64,000 nucleotides of DNA from Litoditis marina (Eukaryota; Nematoda; Chromadorea; Rhabditida; Rhabditidae). Shown piece after piece: positions 24,900 through 38,000 of this stretch. The notes under the pieces are model-generated. The model saw only the letters and a program-made list of their open reading frames with translations. It was not told the DNA's origin and did no database searches. Made by a program: the position numbers and the translations under genes. The stretch is from contig OZ038438.1 of NCBI GenBank assembly GCA_964036275.1, positions 10,053,321 through 10,117,320 on the forward strand, in the 5' to 3' direction. The number at the start of each line of letters is the position of its first letter. Positions within the stretch are counted from its first letter, which is position 1.

Positions 24900-27058
24900 T
24901 GGGTTCAATCAAGTGAAGAGTGTATTAATATGGTTAGAAAAACGTAGCTAATTGGACTCGAAAAAAATTAAAATCACCGAATGAAGGGTATTTCAGAAAA
25001 GCCGCAATCGCCTATATCCTCGGAAACGATGCAGTTTTAGACAATGGCATGTCCGTGTTATACTCTGTTTCATCAATCAATCTCTTTCTACAGTAATATG
25101 TCAAACATTCATGAGGTGTTTTCGAATGAACGATTAATTTATTTAGTTTTAATCCGCTATTAGAGCACACAACCGGCAGGCTTTGGAATCGTAGACGAAA
25201 CAGCGGAAATGGAGATATACAGTACCCTCCCGCGTTTTCGTTGGCGACGACTATAGTCGTCCTTGGCCTTTCTCGGCAAACTCTTGAGGATTTAGGCTGG
25301 CAACTTTCGATCCTTCGGAGACCTTCTGTATTTTCGTTGCTTTGGAGAAATAATAAAAAGCAAATACAAAGTGCTAATGAATACCGTAGGCGTTCATATG
25401 AGAATGATGACGACTACACATCACGTTAGATCCCGATGCAATTATAAGCATTTCGCTCACAGAATAGGACCAACGAAATTAGAGTTTGCATTGTATGCGA
25501 AAACTACCAGTACAATATATTTAATAACAATGAGTTACTTATTCCCTCTGATCTTCTTCATCTTATTTTAATACACTTCAATTCTTCACAGTCTGGGAGG
25601 TTTCGTAAAGATGTTTTTGTTCCTTTATTGCCTCGTAAACCATGACCCACGTTGATTGTAAATTATAGTATATCCGCATAGTCATGGCTCACATAACATT
25701 TCCCTACTCCACTCATTTTCATGTTCTCTAACTTTATCAAGCTATTGTGCACAATAGAAAACGGTAAGTGGGTGAACATTTTGTGTACGCGACGGAAAAC
25801 TCAAACAGATCTCTTGTAGTGTGGCGTACATGAATAATGCTATGCTCCAAAAGATCGGAAGAACATTTTCACTCATACTTACCAAATTGTCAATTCCCTG
25901 TCCGTTTACTTCGAGAGAACCATAGATAAAACACTACATAACTCTTTATGAAAACTGTTCGTCACGATCCAGAAATTTCTTGACAGGCAAAACATTAGTG
26001 ATAAATATTTCCCGGACAAAATTTGCTCATAAGCTGCCAGCTCCATATTTTAAGTTGCTCCGTTCAGTGCAGAGCTATGGAGCAATTTGTCTGAGACCGA
26101 TAATCAGAACATCGTTCAGATCAAGTGGTTAAGAAACAGCTGTTCGCTCAACTGACTGGTCATCTGCCTTTGGTTCTGTCGGCCAATACCATGTCCCACA
26201 CGTTTTTTATCCTTCGCTCCCAAGTGCACTTCTGCTGATCCGCTCATGCTCATCACACATTAGGCTCCAATATTCATTGTTACTCCGAATTATGATCGAA
26301 GCCGCTCTCGAACGGTATCGAGCGAGCATGACACCAAACGTTAAGAGAGCCATTTTCCTTTTCCCGATGGATGATAAACACAAAACTAGTTGGGCAAAGC
26401 AACCGTCGTCAATGAGATTTTGGTGGGAATGTGGGAAAATGGAGCAGTTAGGTTTTGTTTCACAGATTCATAGCATGATGTCTTACCACTGAACATATCT
26501 TTTGTTTCCGGCTGATTATTAGATGATAACACGAATGGATGTATGTAATTCTTTTACGATGCTCATGATCACGAGTTCCAACGTGCACCAAACCTAGGCA
26601 AATATATGTTGACCATCTTTCATACGCAAGCAGTTTTCTGCTGGTTGACCAGCTATGAAAGTGTAACACGTTGAAAAAAGTTGGATTACTGCTTGCTTTT
26701 ATTGACTGACCATCAAAACGTTTGAGCAAAGACGACTGGTCAATGATATTTTCATCTGTCGCAAACAAGTGAAGCCGTTGTTCCTTGTAAGCTATCCTGA
26801 TTTGATTTATCCCAATCGTAGAGTATTTAATCGAGTCTAAACATTCATGAACATCGAGTTTTCTCGAGTTTTTCTTCAAACACCCTATTTTGATCTCAAC
26901 AGATCAAGTAATACTACGCCTACACTTATCTACCATACCAGTACAACATTGATTCAAACTGAATACTGCATGTTGTGAAGTTTCGATGTATTCATTTTGT
27001 TTCTCGCACTCACACGTGCCATTTCACTTCTCGCACACTCATTTCAAGTACAACTCGC
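24900..27058. other. Spacer between the SDR and lipase genes, no gene seen
   Basis: Only short open frames without family features. A 16-bp perfect palindrome lies at 25246-25261. It presumably includes the lipase promoter. Confidence 0.6.
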
Positions 27059-30000
27059 ATGTCTGTTCAGATGATTTCACGGTTACTGGTGGCCGTGCTT
27101 TCTCTCTCTTTCTGCTGTGCAATGGCCCCGTACACAAGAAAAGGAGGCCGCAACAAGACTCCCGGACATCCAGTCATTTTAGGTATTCCACTTTTCATTC
27201 TTATCTGAAACAATTCTTTGGTTCTTCTGACCGGCACTTCGATTTTCTAAACGCTATGATTGATCCAATCACATATGAAAAGTCCTGAGCCGAGCCGTGA
27301 GTAATCGGTTGTTGCTCAACTGACATAGAATCGTATTCAGCGAGTACTGTACTGTAAGTAGAGGAAAGCACCATCAGCATACAATGTATCTTCAGTTATA
27401 ATGTTTGTGTTTTCGAACAAAATGTTGAATTCAAATACGGACAATAATAGGGCTATCAGATTCGGCTATCAGATTGACACCTTGTTCGAGACGAAAAGAA
27501 GGAAATTTCATCATGATTGATAAATCGGATGTGAGAGGATTGAATAAAAGTTTCTCTGTTATAGTCCCGGGAGACGGAGGCAGCCAGCTAGAGGCTAACC
27601 TGACCGGAAAACCGTCGGTGGTGCACTATTTATGTGCGAAACAGACCTCGGACTACTTTGATCTTTGGCTAAACTTGGAACTATTCACACCGGTGGTCAT
27701 CGATTGCTGGGTAGACAATATGCAGTTGGTTTTCTTTCGACTGTTCACATTTTGATGAAGTGGGTCCTTTGAACCGTGGAAAACACGTTAGGTTTTTTTT
27801 ATTAAGCACCGTGAATGAAATATGGTGCACAGTTGAGACAGAGTTATAGAAATGCCTTTGATTATCTGGGCGTAGTTCACACTACATTTCTGGTTGAATT
27901 CGGTTTATCGTCTGTTCTTGCAATCATGAACTGATTAGCTGTTTGGGACTCTTGCATAAAGGTTATTGTTTGAAATGATAGTGCTGTTCTCAGATTGGTA
28001 TACAATACGTCGACGGGTACCTCAACCAACATGCCGGGAGTAGACATCAGGGTGCCTGGCTTCGGAGGTACCACTACAGTCGAATGGCTCGATCCTAGCA
28101 AGGTCAGTAGTTTGTTAGAAAGCATCAAACACCGTCGTACTCTTATAAGGGGGGAGAATATCTGACTTGTTAATTGATCTCCATACACAGTAGAAGTGTT
28201 CGAAGTTCGACTGAAATCACTGTGATCAAACTACAAATAGTAAGATGGAGCCACATATATAGTATAGGATTGCTTCCAAAAGAGCGCCTTCTATATCCAC
28301 AACAAGACACTAATCTCGGAAACTCTTTTTGATGATATTTCGACGAGTAACATCTTGAACGACAATGATTGTTGTCGACCATAAGTTACACCTGAATTCA
28401 ATTATCACAAATTATTTTCAGTCCAGCACAGGATTATACTTCTTCAACATGGTGGACATGCTTGTATCATGGGGATACAAGAGAGGAAAGGATATTCTGG
28501 CGGTACCCTATGATTGGAGAAAAGCCCCTAGTCAGTTTTGATTTGATTTGAATTTTGCAATTCATCAGTTGCAATTCACACTGATTCGCACGCCGAATGG
28601 AAAGGAAGGGTAGATATACTACAAGTAAATTTGATAGTCACGTAAAGTAGGGATTCTAATGAGGCACCGTGCACTTTGTCATTGTGCGTTTCTGAGTTCT
28701 GCTGAGTTCGCGATTCGGTTAGCTTTGTACCCGGTTCTCCAGTGAATTTGTTACTCCTTGACCTTCCCGATGAAAAGGTCTTATAGTACCGGGTCGGTTT
28801 CTTTGCCAGATTTTGACCGGAATGCGTGTACTTGCTTGTACATGTTTTACGTGACTGTGCATTTGACTAACAGTATAAAGAGAGGAGGAAGAGATTTAAA
28901 GAGAACGGAGAACGGAGAAAGAGAGTTAATGTAATTCGATATCGAACGGAGCAAAAGGAATAGTTTTCTTCAGATGAACTTCACGACTACTATCTCTTGT
29001 TGAAGACTACAATCGAAACCACATATCGGTACAACAACAATAAAAAAGTGAGAGACCGTTTCTTTTTCTTTCCTATGAAACTACTGCGACGACTGCTGAC
29101 TTTTTTCACGATTCTAGATTGGTGATGATGTTCTTTGGCTTGTAGTTCTTTTTCTATGGTCTTTACATAGTTGATGCTGTAAATCAATGGCCTCATGGGG
29201 GAAGAATACACCAGTTACAGTATGACGAGTAGGGCTTTTCGTTTGTGGTATACTCCTAACCTACGATTGTTCTTTCAGGTGGTTATCGTTGGCCACAGTA
29301 TGGGAAACCCAGTAATGCTGTATTTCTACAAGGCCTACGTCACACAGGTAGTTTTCTGCGGAATGCACGCCTCAAAAAATGTATCTGGCTAAGTCTAAGT
29401 ATGCACAATAAAATCAGGAAATATGTTGTGGGGGTAGTTGTCAGGGTAGTTGCTTTGATATTGTCACTGATTAAGAAGTTGCAATGGAAGTTATGACATT
29501 GTTAAATTTATACAATATCAATCAAATATTTCACGAGTGGCTTGAAGCGTACCGCGAACCACATATATTACGAATCGTTTTATTTTGTTTGAATTAACGT
29601 GGAGAAGCCCGACATTGGCGAATCGCAACGCGAACCAGTCACTGGAGCAGAGTACAACTCGGCGAACCGAGCGTTACGATTCCCTCACTGAATTCGAATG
29701 CCGGTTACAACTTAGCTATATCGCGATTCGGTTAGCTTTGTACCCGGTTCTCCAGTGAATTTGCTACTCTTTGACCTTCCCGATGAAAAGGTCTTATAGT
29801 ACCGGGTCGGTCTCTTTGCCAGATTTTGACCGGAATGCTTGTACTTGCACGAGCGTCGACCGATTTTCTATATCCTAGGATTGGAAGGACAAATATATTC
29901 AATCGCACGTGGGTCTCGCTGCGCCCTGGGGTGGATCCATGCAGATTGTTCGTCTTTTCGCGTCAGGATACAACATGAACTACTATCGCATCGTCTTATC

Positions 30001-31964
30001 CCCCAACAAACTGCGAGCAATGCAACGGTATGCATAGGTTTCAACATGGTGTGAACAATTGTATTTTTCTTACAATACTTTGTAAACGAGCCAGATCAGT
30101 TGGATTGCAAGTTAGACTCTTTCTCTTTTTCATTACTTCCAATCAGCTTATTCATGTATCGCCTTGAGACCTACTTAGTCGATTATGTTAGCTTATTTAA
30201 ACACAGAATGTGCGTTGTATATACCATATAAATACACGATATACAGCTCTTTCACTTCGTCGGCCTTCCTGTTCCCCAGTCCACATGCATGGAATTCAAC
30301 CGATATTCTCGTATACACCGCCGAAAAAAACTACACAGTAAGCTAAAATTTGTTTATGACAACAATCAGCTTGTGATGAAGAAATGACAGCCAATTCCGT
30401 GTGATGCACGATTTTAAAGTTTCTGCTGATGTAGTGACTCTTTCTTACTTGTCAGTCAAATGTTGAAAAAGACGTGAAACACATCATAAGGAATATACAC
30501 AATTATCGTATTGCTATTGCAATACTTAAATGTGCGGTGCTCGCTCTTCCTATTTTATGTTACTATTCCATTTACTTTCAGTGGGACGTTGGATTTTGGT
30601 AGGATTCTATAGTTGGAAGCCTCTTCTGCGTTTCTCGATGAAACTGTGACATACAATCGACAAGTAATCATAGTTCCACCTCCCATTCGATTCTTTTCAG
30701 TTGAACAACGTGCAGGAATTCTTCACAGATGTAAAGTACGAGTTGGGCTGGGAGCAATACAAGAATGCAGCACTTCTGAATGGTGATTTGTCCGCACCGG
30801 GAGTCGAGGTTCGCTTTCAAACCGTTTCTAGCTACTAAAATATAAATATTTGTCACTTCGCTGCATGACTTCGAAAATGATGTGTAGTTATCGCTGAGTC
30901 AAGATAATGGTGTGATTGCAATATCAGCTGAAATTTTTTTTTAATTTCCAGATGCATTGTGTTTTCGGTAGTGGTTTGGCAACGCCGGAGCAGTTTACTT
31001 GGACCAAGGGATGGTTCCCGGACTATGCCCCTTACATCACGAATGGCGACGGAGATGGAACTGGTTAGTCAACACTTACCCTTACAAACCTACGTTACCG
31101 AAATTAATTGGTTCAACAGGACGAATACTCATTCAAAAAATAGTGGTTATAAATCCCAATAGGAGGAATAGTACTGTTCACAATTTTGAGTTCATTTTCG
31201 AAGAGACAGTACCGTAGGAAAACATCATTTTCGATACCCCAATTAGGCAGAGAGAACATGTATCAGAAAAACTATGTTCATTCGCTAGTGTATGAACTTC
31301 ACTGATAAAGATGAATTTCAGTGAACAGGGTGAGCTCGGAAGTATGTAAAAAATGGAACGAGCAAAACAACAATGGAAAACGAGTGAGTGCATATGAGTA
31401 CCAAGCGCGCCCCATTGACAGAACTACGGTATTGAATTAATTGGAGTCTGCAATTTGAGTTCTTTTATAACGTCAATCGGAAATATATTGAATATATACA
31501 AATAATTTGCTGTATATCAGCTATACAGGTGTTTTGAAGATGATTATAGAATGTTTGGTTGCTTTTTCATGAAATAATAATTCAAAAAAAGATACCACAG
31601 ATTTATAGGTAATCTAGGCATAGTAAATGTACTCTACATACTACCAAAACTTAAATCAGTATGAAACTTATCGATGAAACGTGAAAACAATATATCTAGT
31701 AACGTGTGGACATAGGTTAAATATTGACATGTAGAGTTGCAAAGCACTGGTTTCCAAGTAGCTGTTAACAACAAATTATAGCTTGGGGCTGTGTAAAAAA
31801 AACTTCAGTACTGCTGAATAGAAAAAATGCTCACTGCCGAGTAAGACAAAATAACTGTTTTCTAGGTGAGTGTGCACGAAATACCGGGAGCCGAACACAT
31901 GGCTATTCTGCAGAATCCGACAGCCATTGAGATAGTACGGAAGGCTATTTATGAACTTATTTAG
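27059..31964 (+). CDS. PLA2G15: Lysosomal phospholipase A2/acyltransferase (PLA2G15, LCAT family)
   Basis: Secretory/lysosomal serine hydrolase that deacylates phospholipids or transfers acyl groups. Exons 27059-27182, 27565-27724, 27994-28102, 28422-28530, 28974-29047, 29279-29347, 29879-30027, 30247-30337, 30701-30808, 30952-31063, 31322-31383 and 31866-31964 give 421 residues, close to the family's roughly 412. Seen: a hydrophobic signal peptide (ISRLLVAVLSLSFCCAM), then VILVPGDGGSQLEANL; DCWVDNMQLVYN; VPGFGGTTTVEWLDPSKS; WGYKRGKDILAVPYDWRKAP; nucleophile in VVIVGHSMGNP (Ser199); WKDKYIQ then LAAPWGGSMQ; catalytic Asp in NGDGDGTVNRVSS (about 366); catalytic His in IPGAEHMAIL (His400). The catalytic triad is complete and spaced as in LPLA2. 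Adjacent introns carry a 127-bp direct repeat. Whether it acts in lysosomes or outside the cell is inferred. Confidence 0.95.
28709..28835. repeat. 127-bp direct repeat, copy 1
   Basis: In lipase intron 4. It matches the stretch at 29722-29848 in the same orientation with a few substitutions and no visible length change, starting CGCGATTCGGTTAGC and ending GTACTTGC. The inside has a TGAAAAGGTCTTATAGTACC block. Probably an interspersed repeat family or a local duplication. Confidence 0.88.
29722..29848. repeat. 127-bp direct repeat, copy 2
   Basis: Second copy, in lipase intron 6, ending about 30 nt before the exon 7 acceptor. The differences from copy 1 are single-base changes such as TTGTTACTCC versus TTGCTACTCT. 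Confidence 0.88.
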
Positions 31965-34900
31965 ATACATCTTTGGATTCATCCCCTTTGTTCCATGCTG
32001 CACACACTCATGTACAAATGTTCCATCCCGTATGTATATACCAACCACTGTGCTTTCGCTCTCCTTAAGTTGGTAACATTTATGATATGTTTTGTGTCGT
32101 CCTCTTCCCATTGACTAAGATGAGATCTTGCGCCAGATTGTTGTAATATGTCAACATTTTGTAAATAGGGTGAGATGAAGCTGTTCTATAATTTGAAAAC
32201 ACAGGGGCCTAATCTCTGTAGTTATATTTAGTGAAACACACAGGGAAGGCATTCAAACCCCCTGACCACAGAACATCATCCAAGAGTGGGGCAGAAAAGA
32301 TCAGCTGATCAGGATGGGATTCGTCACTTTCTCGCTCAAACTGAAGGTAGACTCAATAGGCACCTATAGAAAGTAAAATGGATAAATGAATGCATAAAAT
32401 CTGACGCAGCTATCAGACATAGCAAGAAAGGGCATCACAGCTCTGAATTAGCCCTAAAGAAGATAGATACGGTACGCGAACATTAACGAAAGAAGGAATA
32501 TTTTGAGCCCGTCTATCTCCCCCTCTCTCTTTTAATTTCTCTTCCCTCTCTCTCTCTATTGCGTTATCTATCTCTCTTTCTCTCTAAATATTATGCTATA
32601 GAGAGTGAAGAGATCTTTGTTGTAGTATAATCTCAAGACGCGCCATGCATCAACGTCTCATCGAGCAACGGCATCAAACTACGAACACGGCCCGATTAGG
32701 CGACACACACCGCACAGTCTTAGATAGAATTTGTTGAACAAGTAAAACATATATAAAACATAAAGGAACATTTAAAACGCATAGTTGTTCAAAGTGTTGA
32801 AGTACCTATTTACTCATAATAAATAGTTTGCCTCTGTACTCACACAATACATAGAGCGATCACCAAAGAACAACATCAGGGACAGTGCCGTGTACGAAGA
32901 GTCCATCGAAAAGTACAACCCAAACTCCTGTCGTTATCTGGGTCTCGCCACTCTCTCGCCCCAGTCAGAGGTTTAGCTAATTCCGTACTACTTTGTATAA
33001 ACAGGAAAGATTAATGGATCCACGAGATCAGAACAGCTGCTCGGAGGTCATGCGAAGTTGGATCAACAACCGGAAATAGCTCGAAAGGGCAGATCAACAC
33101 GTCATATGAGAGACAGTACGAGAGGAAATATTATATAAGAAGCCAAGAAGATAGCACCAGATCTCTTCCTTCAGGAAAGCAGCCCCTGCTTTTCCTTATA
33201 CCTCCTTTCTCTCACCCTTTAGTCAGACATATTGTTCACCCCGGACAGCTTCGCCACCGCTCCGGTGTCTGCCTTTCCTTTCAGTCATTACCTGTCATCT
33301 TGTGCCTTCTGACTAAACCAGATAATATACTTGTTCTCGAGTCCTTCACAAGCCTGACACAATTAACCGCTACACCTGATAGTAAGAGATTCTTTACCGT
33401 CACCACGAGCGTCAGGCACGCTTGTTCCTAAAGCCACTCCTATATGCAACGTTTTACTGCCCATCCAGTAGCTGATACGACAGGTAGGTCAGGTCATTGT
33501 TCGATATGAAACTGATAGATTGAACAAATAAGAAGAGGTAGCAGAACGAAACGAGGAGGAATCAGAGATACGTAAGAAAAAAATGTGTCAGAAATAGCGA
33601 AGAGAATTCAAGACTCGGAGAATATACATATACAGAACTCACGACATGTGGAACTTATAAGGCTGAAAAGGGGGAATGCGAAGAAGAAAAGTGTTCTTCA
33701 CTTGAAGAATATAGAATCGCTCACTGGAAGGCTAATTCGGTTCTATCTCAGTCATCGGTTTACGATTCAAGTTGAAAATAGATGATTGAAACAGAACGGT
33801 TGAGGAGGTCGATTCCAATGGTTCGGTTCCCCAGTTCTCTGGTCACGAATAGTATTTTACGGTCACGAATAGTATTTCACGGTTAGGATCACAAAGTACA
33901 CGATTCTCCAATCCGTTGGCCCCTTAAAACTATCGATAAAGAATGATTTTTTTCAAGTTTACATGAGGACTATTATTCGAGCCTAATTGAAACCTATTTG
34001 CGCCAGGTAACACATTGCAACCCGAGATAGGATCTGACAGCTTGAACCTGACATAAATGTAACCAAAGACCAGATAGTTTCCTGATAAAACGTTAATATG
34101 AATAACTCCCTTCTAGCAAAGCGACCTGAGAAATAACATAATATGGGAAACATATTAGGCTTGTAACACACGCAGCTGATAGCTGTTTCTTTCTAAGTGC
34201 TGCGCGGCAATATGTTACACCATGTTGTAACACCCCTTCCCATCTTCATCGAATCGGATTTTTTTGTTCTCCACACACTTGTTCCTTCTCCGAAAAATGG
34301 TCATAGTTGACTTATTTGCTATGAATTGGATTGAAAATGGAATTCAAAAAGAAAACATTGATCTTAATTCAATGTGATACTTCTTTCTTGCAACAAAATG
34401 TGGTATATATCTACTAGTCAGGAATCTAAAAACAACTTGCTTCTCAAAATTAGCAAAGATTCTGGTTAACAAGATTCGTTAACAATTAGTGTTGAACCGC
34501 AAACACGGCAGCCGCTGGTGAGTGTAATTAGCTGGCTAGTGCCCAAAATCTTTTTGTGCATGTGCCTGGATTCTGAAGTTTCCAGTAGTTCGAAATTTTT
34601 GAAACATCCACTTCTCTCTGAGAACTGTTCAAAAAGAGATTGTTTCCATTTGCATATGGATAACGTTGCCAAATGTGAAATAAATCAAGTAATTGGCTAG
34701 CAGGGTCTCCTGAAATTGCGCGCTGCGCGGGCATATTGCGGGCACTTAGGCCGCTGGCGCTCAGGCAATTTAGCGGGAACTTCGGTAAAATTCAAAATTT
34801 GCGGGTCCCGTAAAGATTTTATTTAAATATCCCAAAAATTTCATTGCTCTCTCATTATAAACCTAAAATGAACTTTCTTCCACGTTCTCTGAACTTCTTT

Positions 34901-35089
34901 TGTTTCTTCATGCTTTGGAACGATGGAAAATTTTTCTGGGGTTTGACCATCCATGCATGTATGATGCTAAGTTTCACGAATAATAGTGCAACGCACGTCA
35001 TGTATCAATCAAATGTCAATTTTTTTTTACTCATTCGCAATCAATGTGTTTCGGGATGGTTTCTATAGAAGACACACGATAATAGACGT
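31965..35089. other. 3.1-kb spacer between the lipase and MATH-BTB genes, no gene seen
   Basis: Contains the lipase 3' UTR, a CT-rich tract, a short tandem repeat at about 33840-33882 (GGTCACGAATAGTATTT twice) and many stop codons on both strands. The block 32640-33480 differs in composition from its surroundings and might be a decayed element, but no domain is recognisable. Confidence 0.55.
32510..32590. repeat. CT-rich low-complexity tract
   Basis: Interrupted CTCTCT sequence in the spacer between the lipase and MATH-BTB genes. Confidence 0.8.
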
Positions 35090-35097
35090 GTTTACAG
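35090..35097 (+). promoter_or_regulatory. Probable spliced-leader acceptor of the MATH-BTB gene
   Basis: GTTTACAG, 2 nt before the ATG at 35100. Confidence 0.5.
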
Positions 35098-35099
35098 AA

Positions 35100-38000
35100 A
35101 TGAGTTCCGAGAGGAGAGTGGACACCTATTTGGAGAATCGACACAGAACGTCCGTTTCTCGAACGGTAAAGACGGAAGATAGACATGAAAAATTTAAGAA
35201 TAAGCCGAAGGAACACAGACAGAAGAAGGACGACGACGATAAGATTAGAAGTAAGGATGTTGAAAGGAATACTCTGGCTTATGAAATAAATCAAAAGAAC
35301 TTGATAGTTCCCTCTTTGTCTGTCAGATGGTCAGAGGTCACACTTGTTTCGTGTTTCCCTTTTTCGACTTCTTCATTGTAATTACTAATGCTAGACAGAA
35401 TATTCGGTCTCTAGGTATGTTTCCAGTTCCCAGTCCCAGCTATCATGTATTGCACTGTGTTCGAGGTGTACGTGGTTGGTTGTGAAAACAGTTCACTTTC
35501 CACACTTGGTTCTTTCTCACTGTCAAGTTGGCGTGTGCGAATGAGTGTCATTTCAACTCTCAATTCCCATCACTGTCCGAGACTAAGTCGAGTAGTTTGC
35601 CTTTATGTTTTCATTTTAATTGCAATCGTTGTTGTGATAATCAATTGGTTTGCAGGTTCGCACAAGCGACGTAGTAGTGACACTCGGGACAGGTACAGTG
35701 GTTCCAGAGAGCCATCTAAGGCAGATACTCAGACACGAACTGGTTATATGGTTGATCCGAAAAAGAAGCCGAAGACGGAAGTGATTGAGGCTGTCTTCGT
35801 CCGCTCTTATTCAGATCTACCAGTTAGTAAAGTTTACCTTCACATAATTAATGTTTAATTTACGACATTGGATGTTAGATTCGCATTATGCTGAGACTCA
35901 TGTGTCGCTTTTCTATTCTTGCAGATTATTGAAATAAAAGTTTAAGTGTTTTGTTTAAGCTCAAGGTTCTAGTAGCTGCATCAGTTGTCTAATTGTTTCC
36001 CGAATCATTTTTCATAGCTTTCACGTTTCACCACTCCATGGACAACGATTTAGTGTATTTCGCATTCTTAAAAAAAACTGCTGATAATCATCTTATACCA
36101 AACACAGGTTGAGTGATTGAAGTAAAGACGTACCATCCGCAACGTGTAGTAGGATAATTACAACCGGTTCATTTTGTTGACCGAGAGGAATCTGGTAGCA
36201 TGAGAAATTTGCCTGTTTTCTGGACGATAGCGTTGGTAATTAGGGCCAGCTCTAAGAAAGTGGCCGTCTGTCTGTGTTTCAGTAGCTATTTTCTTTGAAG
36301 GTTGAAGCGGGTTCGAACACACCCGTGACGTCAACGTTGCCTTCAAAGAATATTCCAAGTTCATCCAAAGAAGCCCAGAAAACCAACTTGACTGCCTGTT
36401 TGATTGAAAATTACATCAAAACAGAGTGCGGTATGTCGGTTTTTCTCTTTCTTACCATGCACATTTTTTTTAATCCGAACTATATTATCGCCGATAATTT
36501 GTCGTATATTTGAGAATGAAGTCTTTTTCCATTTAAGATGAAGGCAACGCTGAAGTTGGATTCCAAGTTTCGCAAGCACCCCATCCCGGCCAAGAGTTTT
36601 CTGTTGGACGTGTGAGTTTAGGTTTGAAATGGGCAGAAATTGTCGTTACGGTCATTCGCGCACTGTTCTGCTTGATCGTTAACATAGTTCTACTAGTTTT
36701 GATACTATTCAAACAGACTGTCTTCAGCATTATGATGAGACTGAGTTACATGAAATGCTTTTTTTTTAGCAAGCAGAGTTATTGTCCGCAGTGGTGGGAA
36801 GTTCCCCCATTACGAAGAACAAACTGTTAGAGACGGGGCCAAATATATTCTTAAATTCCTACCTTCCTAGCCCGCTCCAATTTTTTGCTTATCCTCGCCG
36901 CAAGCGACCAACGCTGAAAAATAAGTTTTATTCGGAGATCTGTGGCGTGAATCTTTTACCTTCTACCTGCAATCGAAGTCTCAATGCGTCTTTCTCTCAG
37001 AGTTCCCGGACCTGGTTCGAATCAGTTAGTATTTTGGTCGTTTGCTCAGTTAGGCAGATCAATTATTCCAAGGTTAGGAGAATTCAACAAGGAAGTACAT
37101 TTGGATGCTGCTATTATGGAGCAACTCGCGATCTGGTTATTATTACATTCAACGTGTAACATTGTGTTGTGAGGAATACCTTGAATTTTGATTTCAGCGC
37201 CCTGTTGCTGTGGCACCGTTGAGTCATGTGGCCCACCCGTTTATACCGCCACCCCCGCCCGGTCTACCCTCTACTCCCGGCTCTTCGGTGATGAGTATTT
37301 CTCCTCAGCCCCCGCCTGTGGCCGACCAGCTTCTACCATCTTCTTCTCCCGTGTCAGTATATACGCGCTATTTCCGTTCAGTTTGACACTGTCGCTATGT
37401 TGCGGATAGACATAGCTCTTTTGAAACCGGTTGCACTTTATCTACTCAACACAATTTGATGATACGTTATCGATAGAGCTGACAGCGAAGATATAGATAT
37501 ACATTATATATTTGTGTCAGTTTTCATCGATGATCGGGTTTTATATATTAGAAATTTGTATTCAGTGCTTCCGGAAATTGAGTAAGTCCAATACAGAAAT
37601 GGTGAGTATTCCTATTTTGAAAGACATTGTGCTCCGTTCAATTTTTTTTGCATTTTTAACTTAATTCAGATAATGTTTGCTATGTGTTGTTTTCATCGTA
37701 TATTTGTTAGCAGTCAATACTCTGCCCAATGTGTAATTCTACGGTTAATCATTTTATCGTGACTAAGTATGTTTTAGGCCCACATCGAAGACAAAGCCAA
37801 GTTTGTGTAACAGGTACACTCAGACCGGAGAGAGTCTTCTGATGCCGTGCCTCAAGGTCAGGTTTTGATTAAGTTTTTCCTGAAAAATATCCAGTAACAG
37901 CACATTCATAAAAGTGTCTGCCTATTAGAAACCTATTTTATCTTTTTCGCTCACGCATTTCATAGAATTATTATCTTCAGGCTCTGCAGATGAAAGTCGA

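Noticed and set aside
32640..33480. Decayed retrotransposon coding region
   Set aside because: All frames are broken by stops and no reverse transcriptase, integrase or gag motif is visible.
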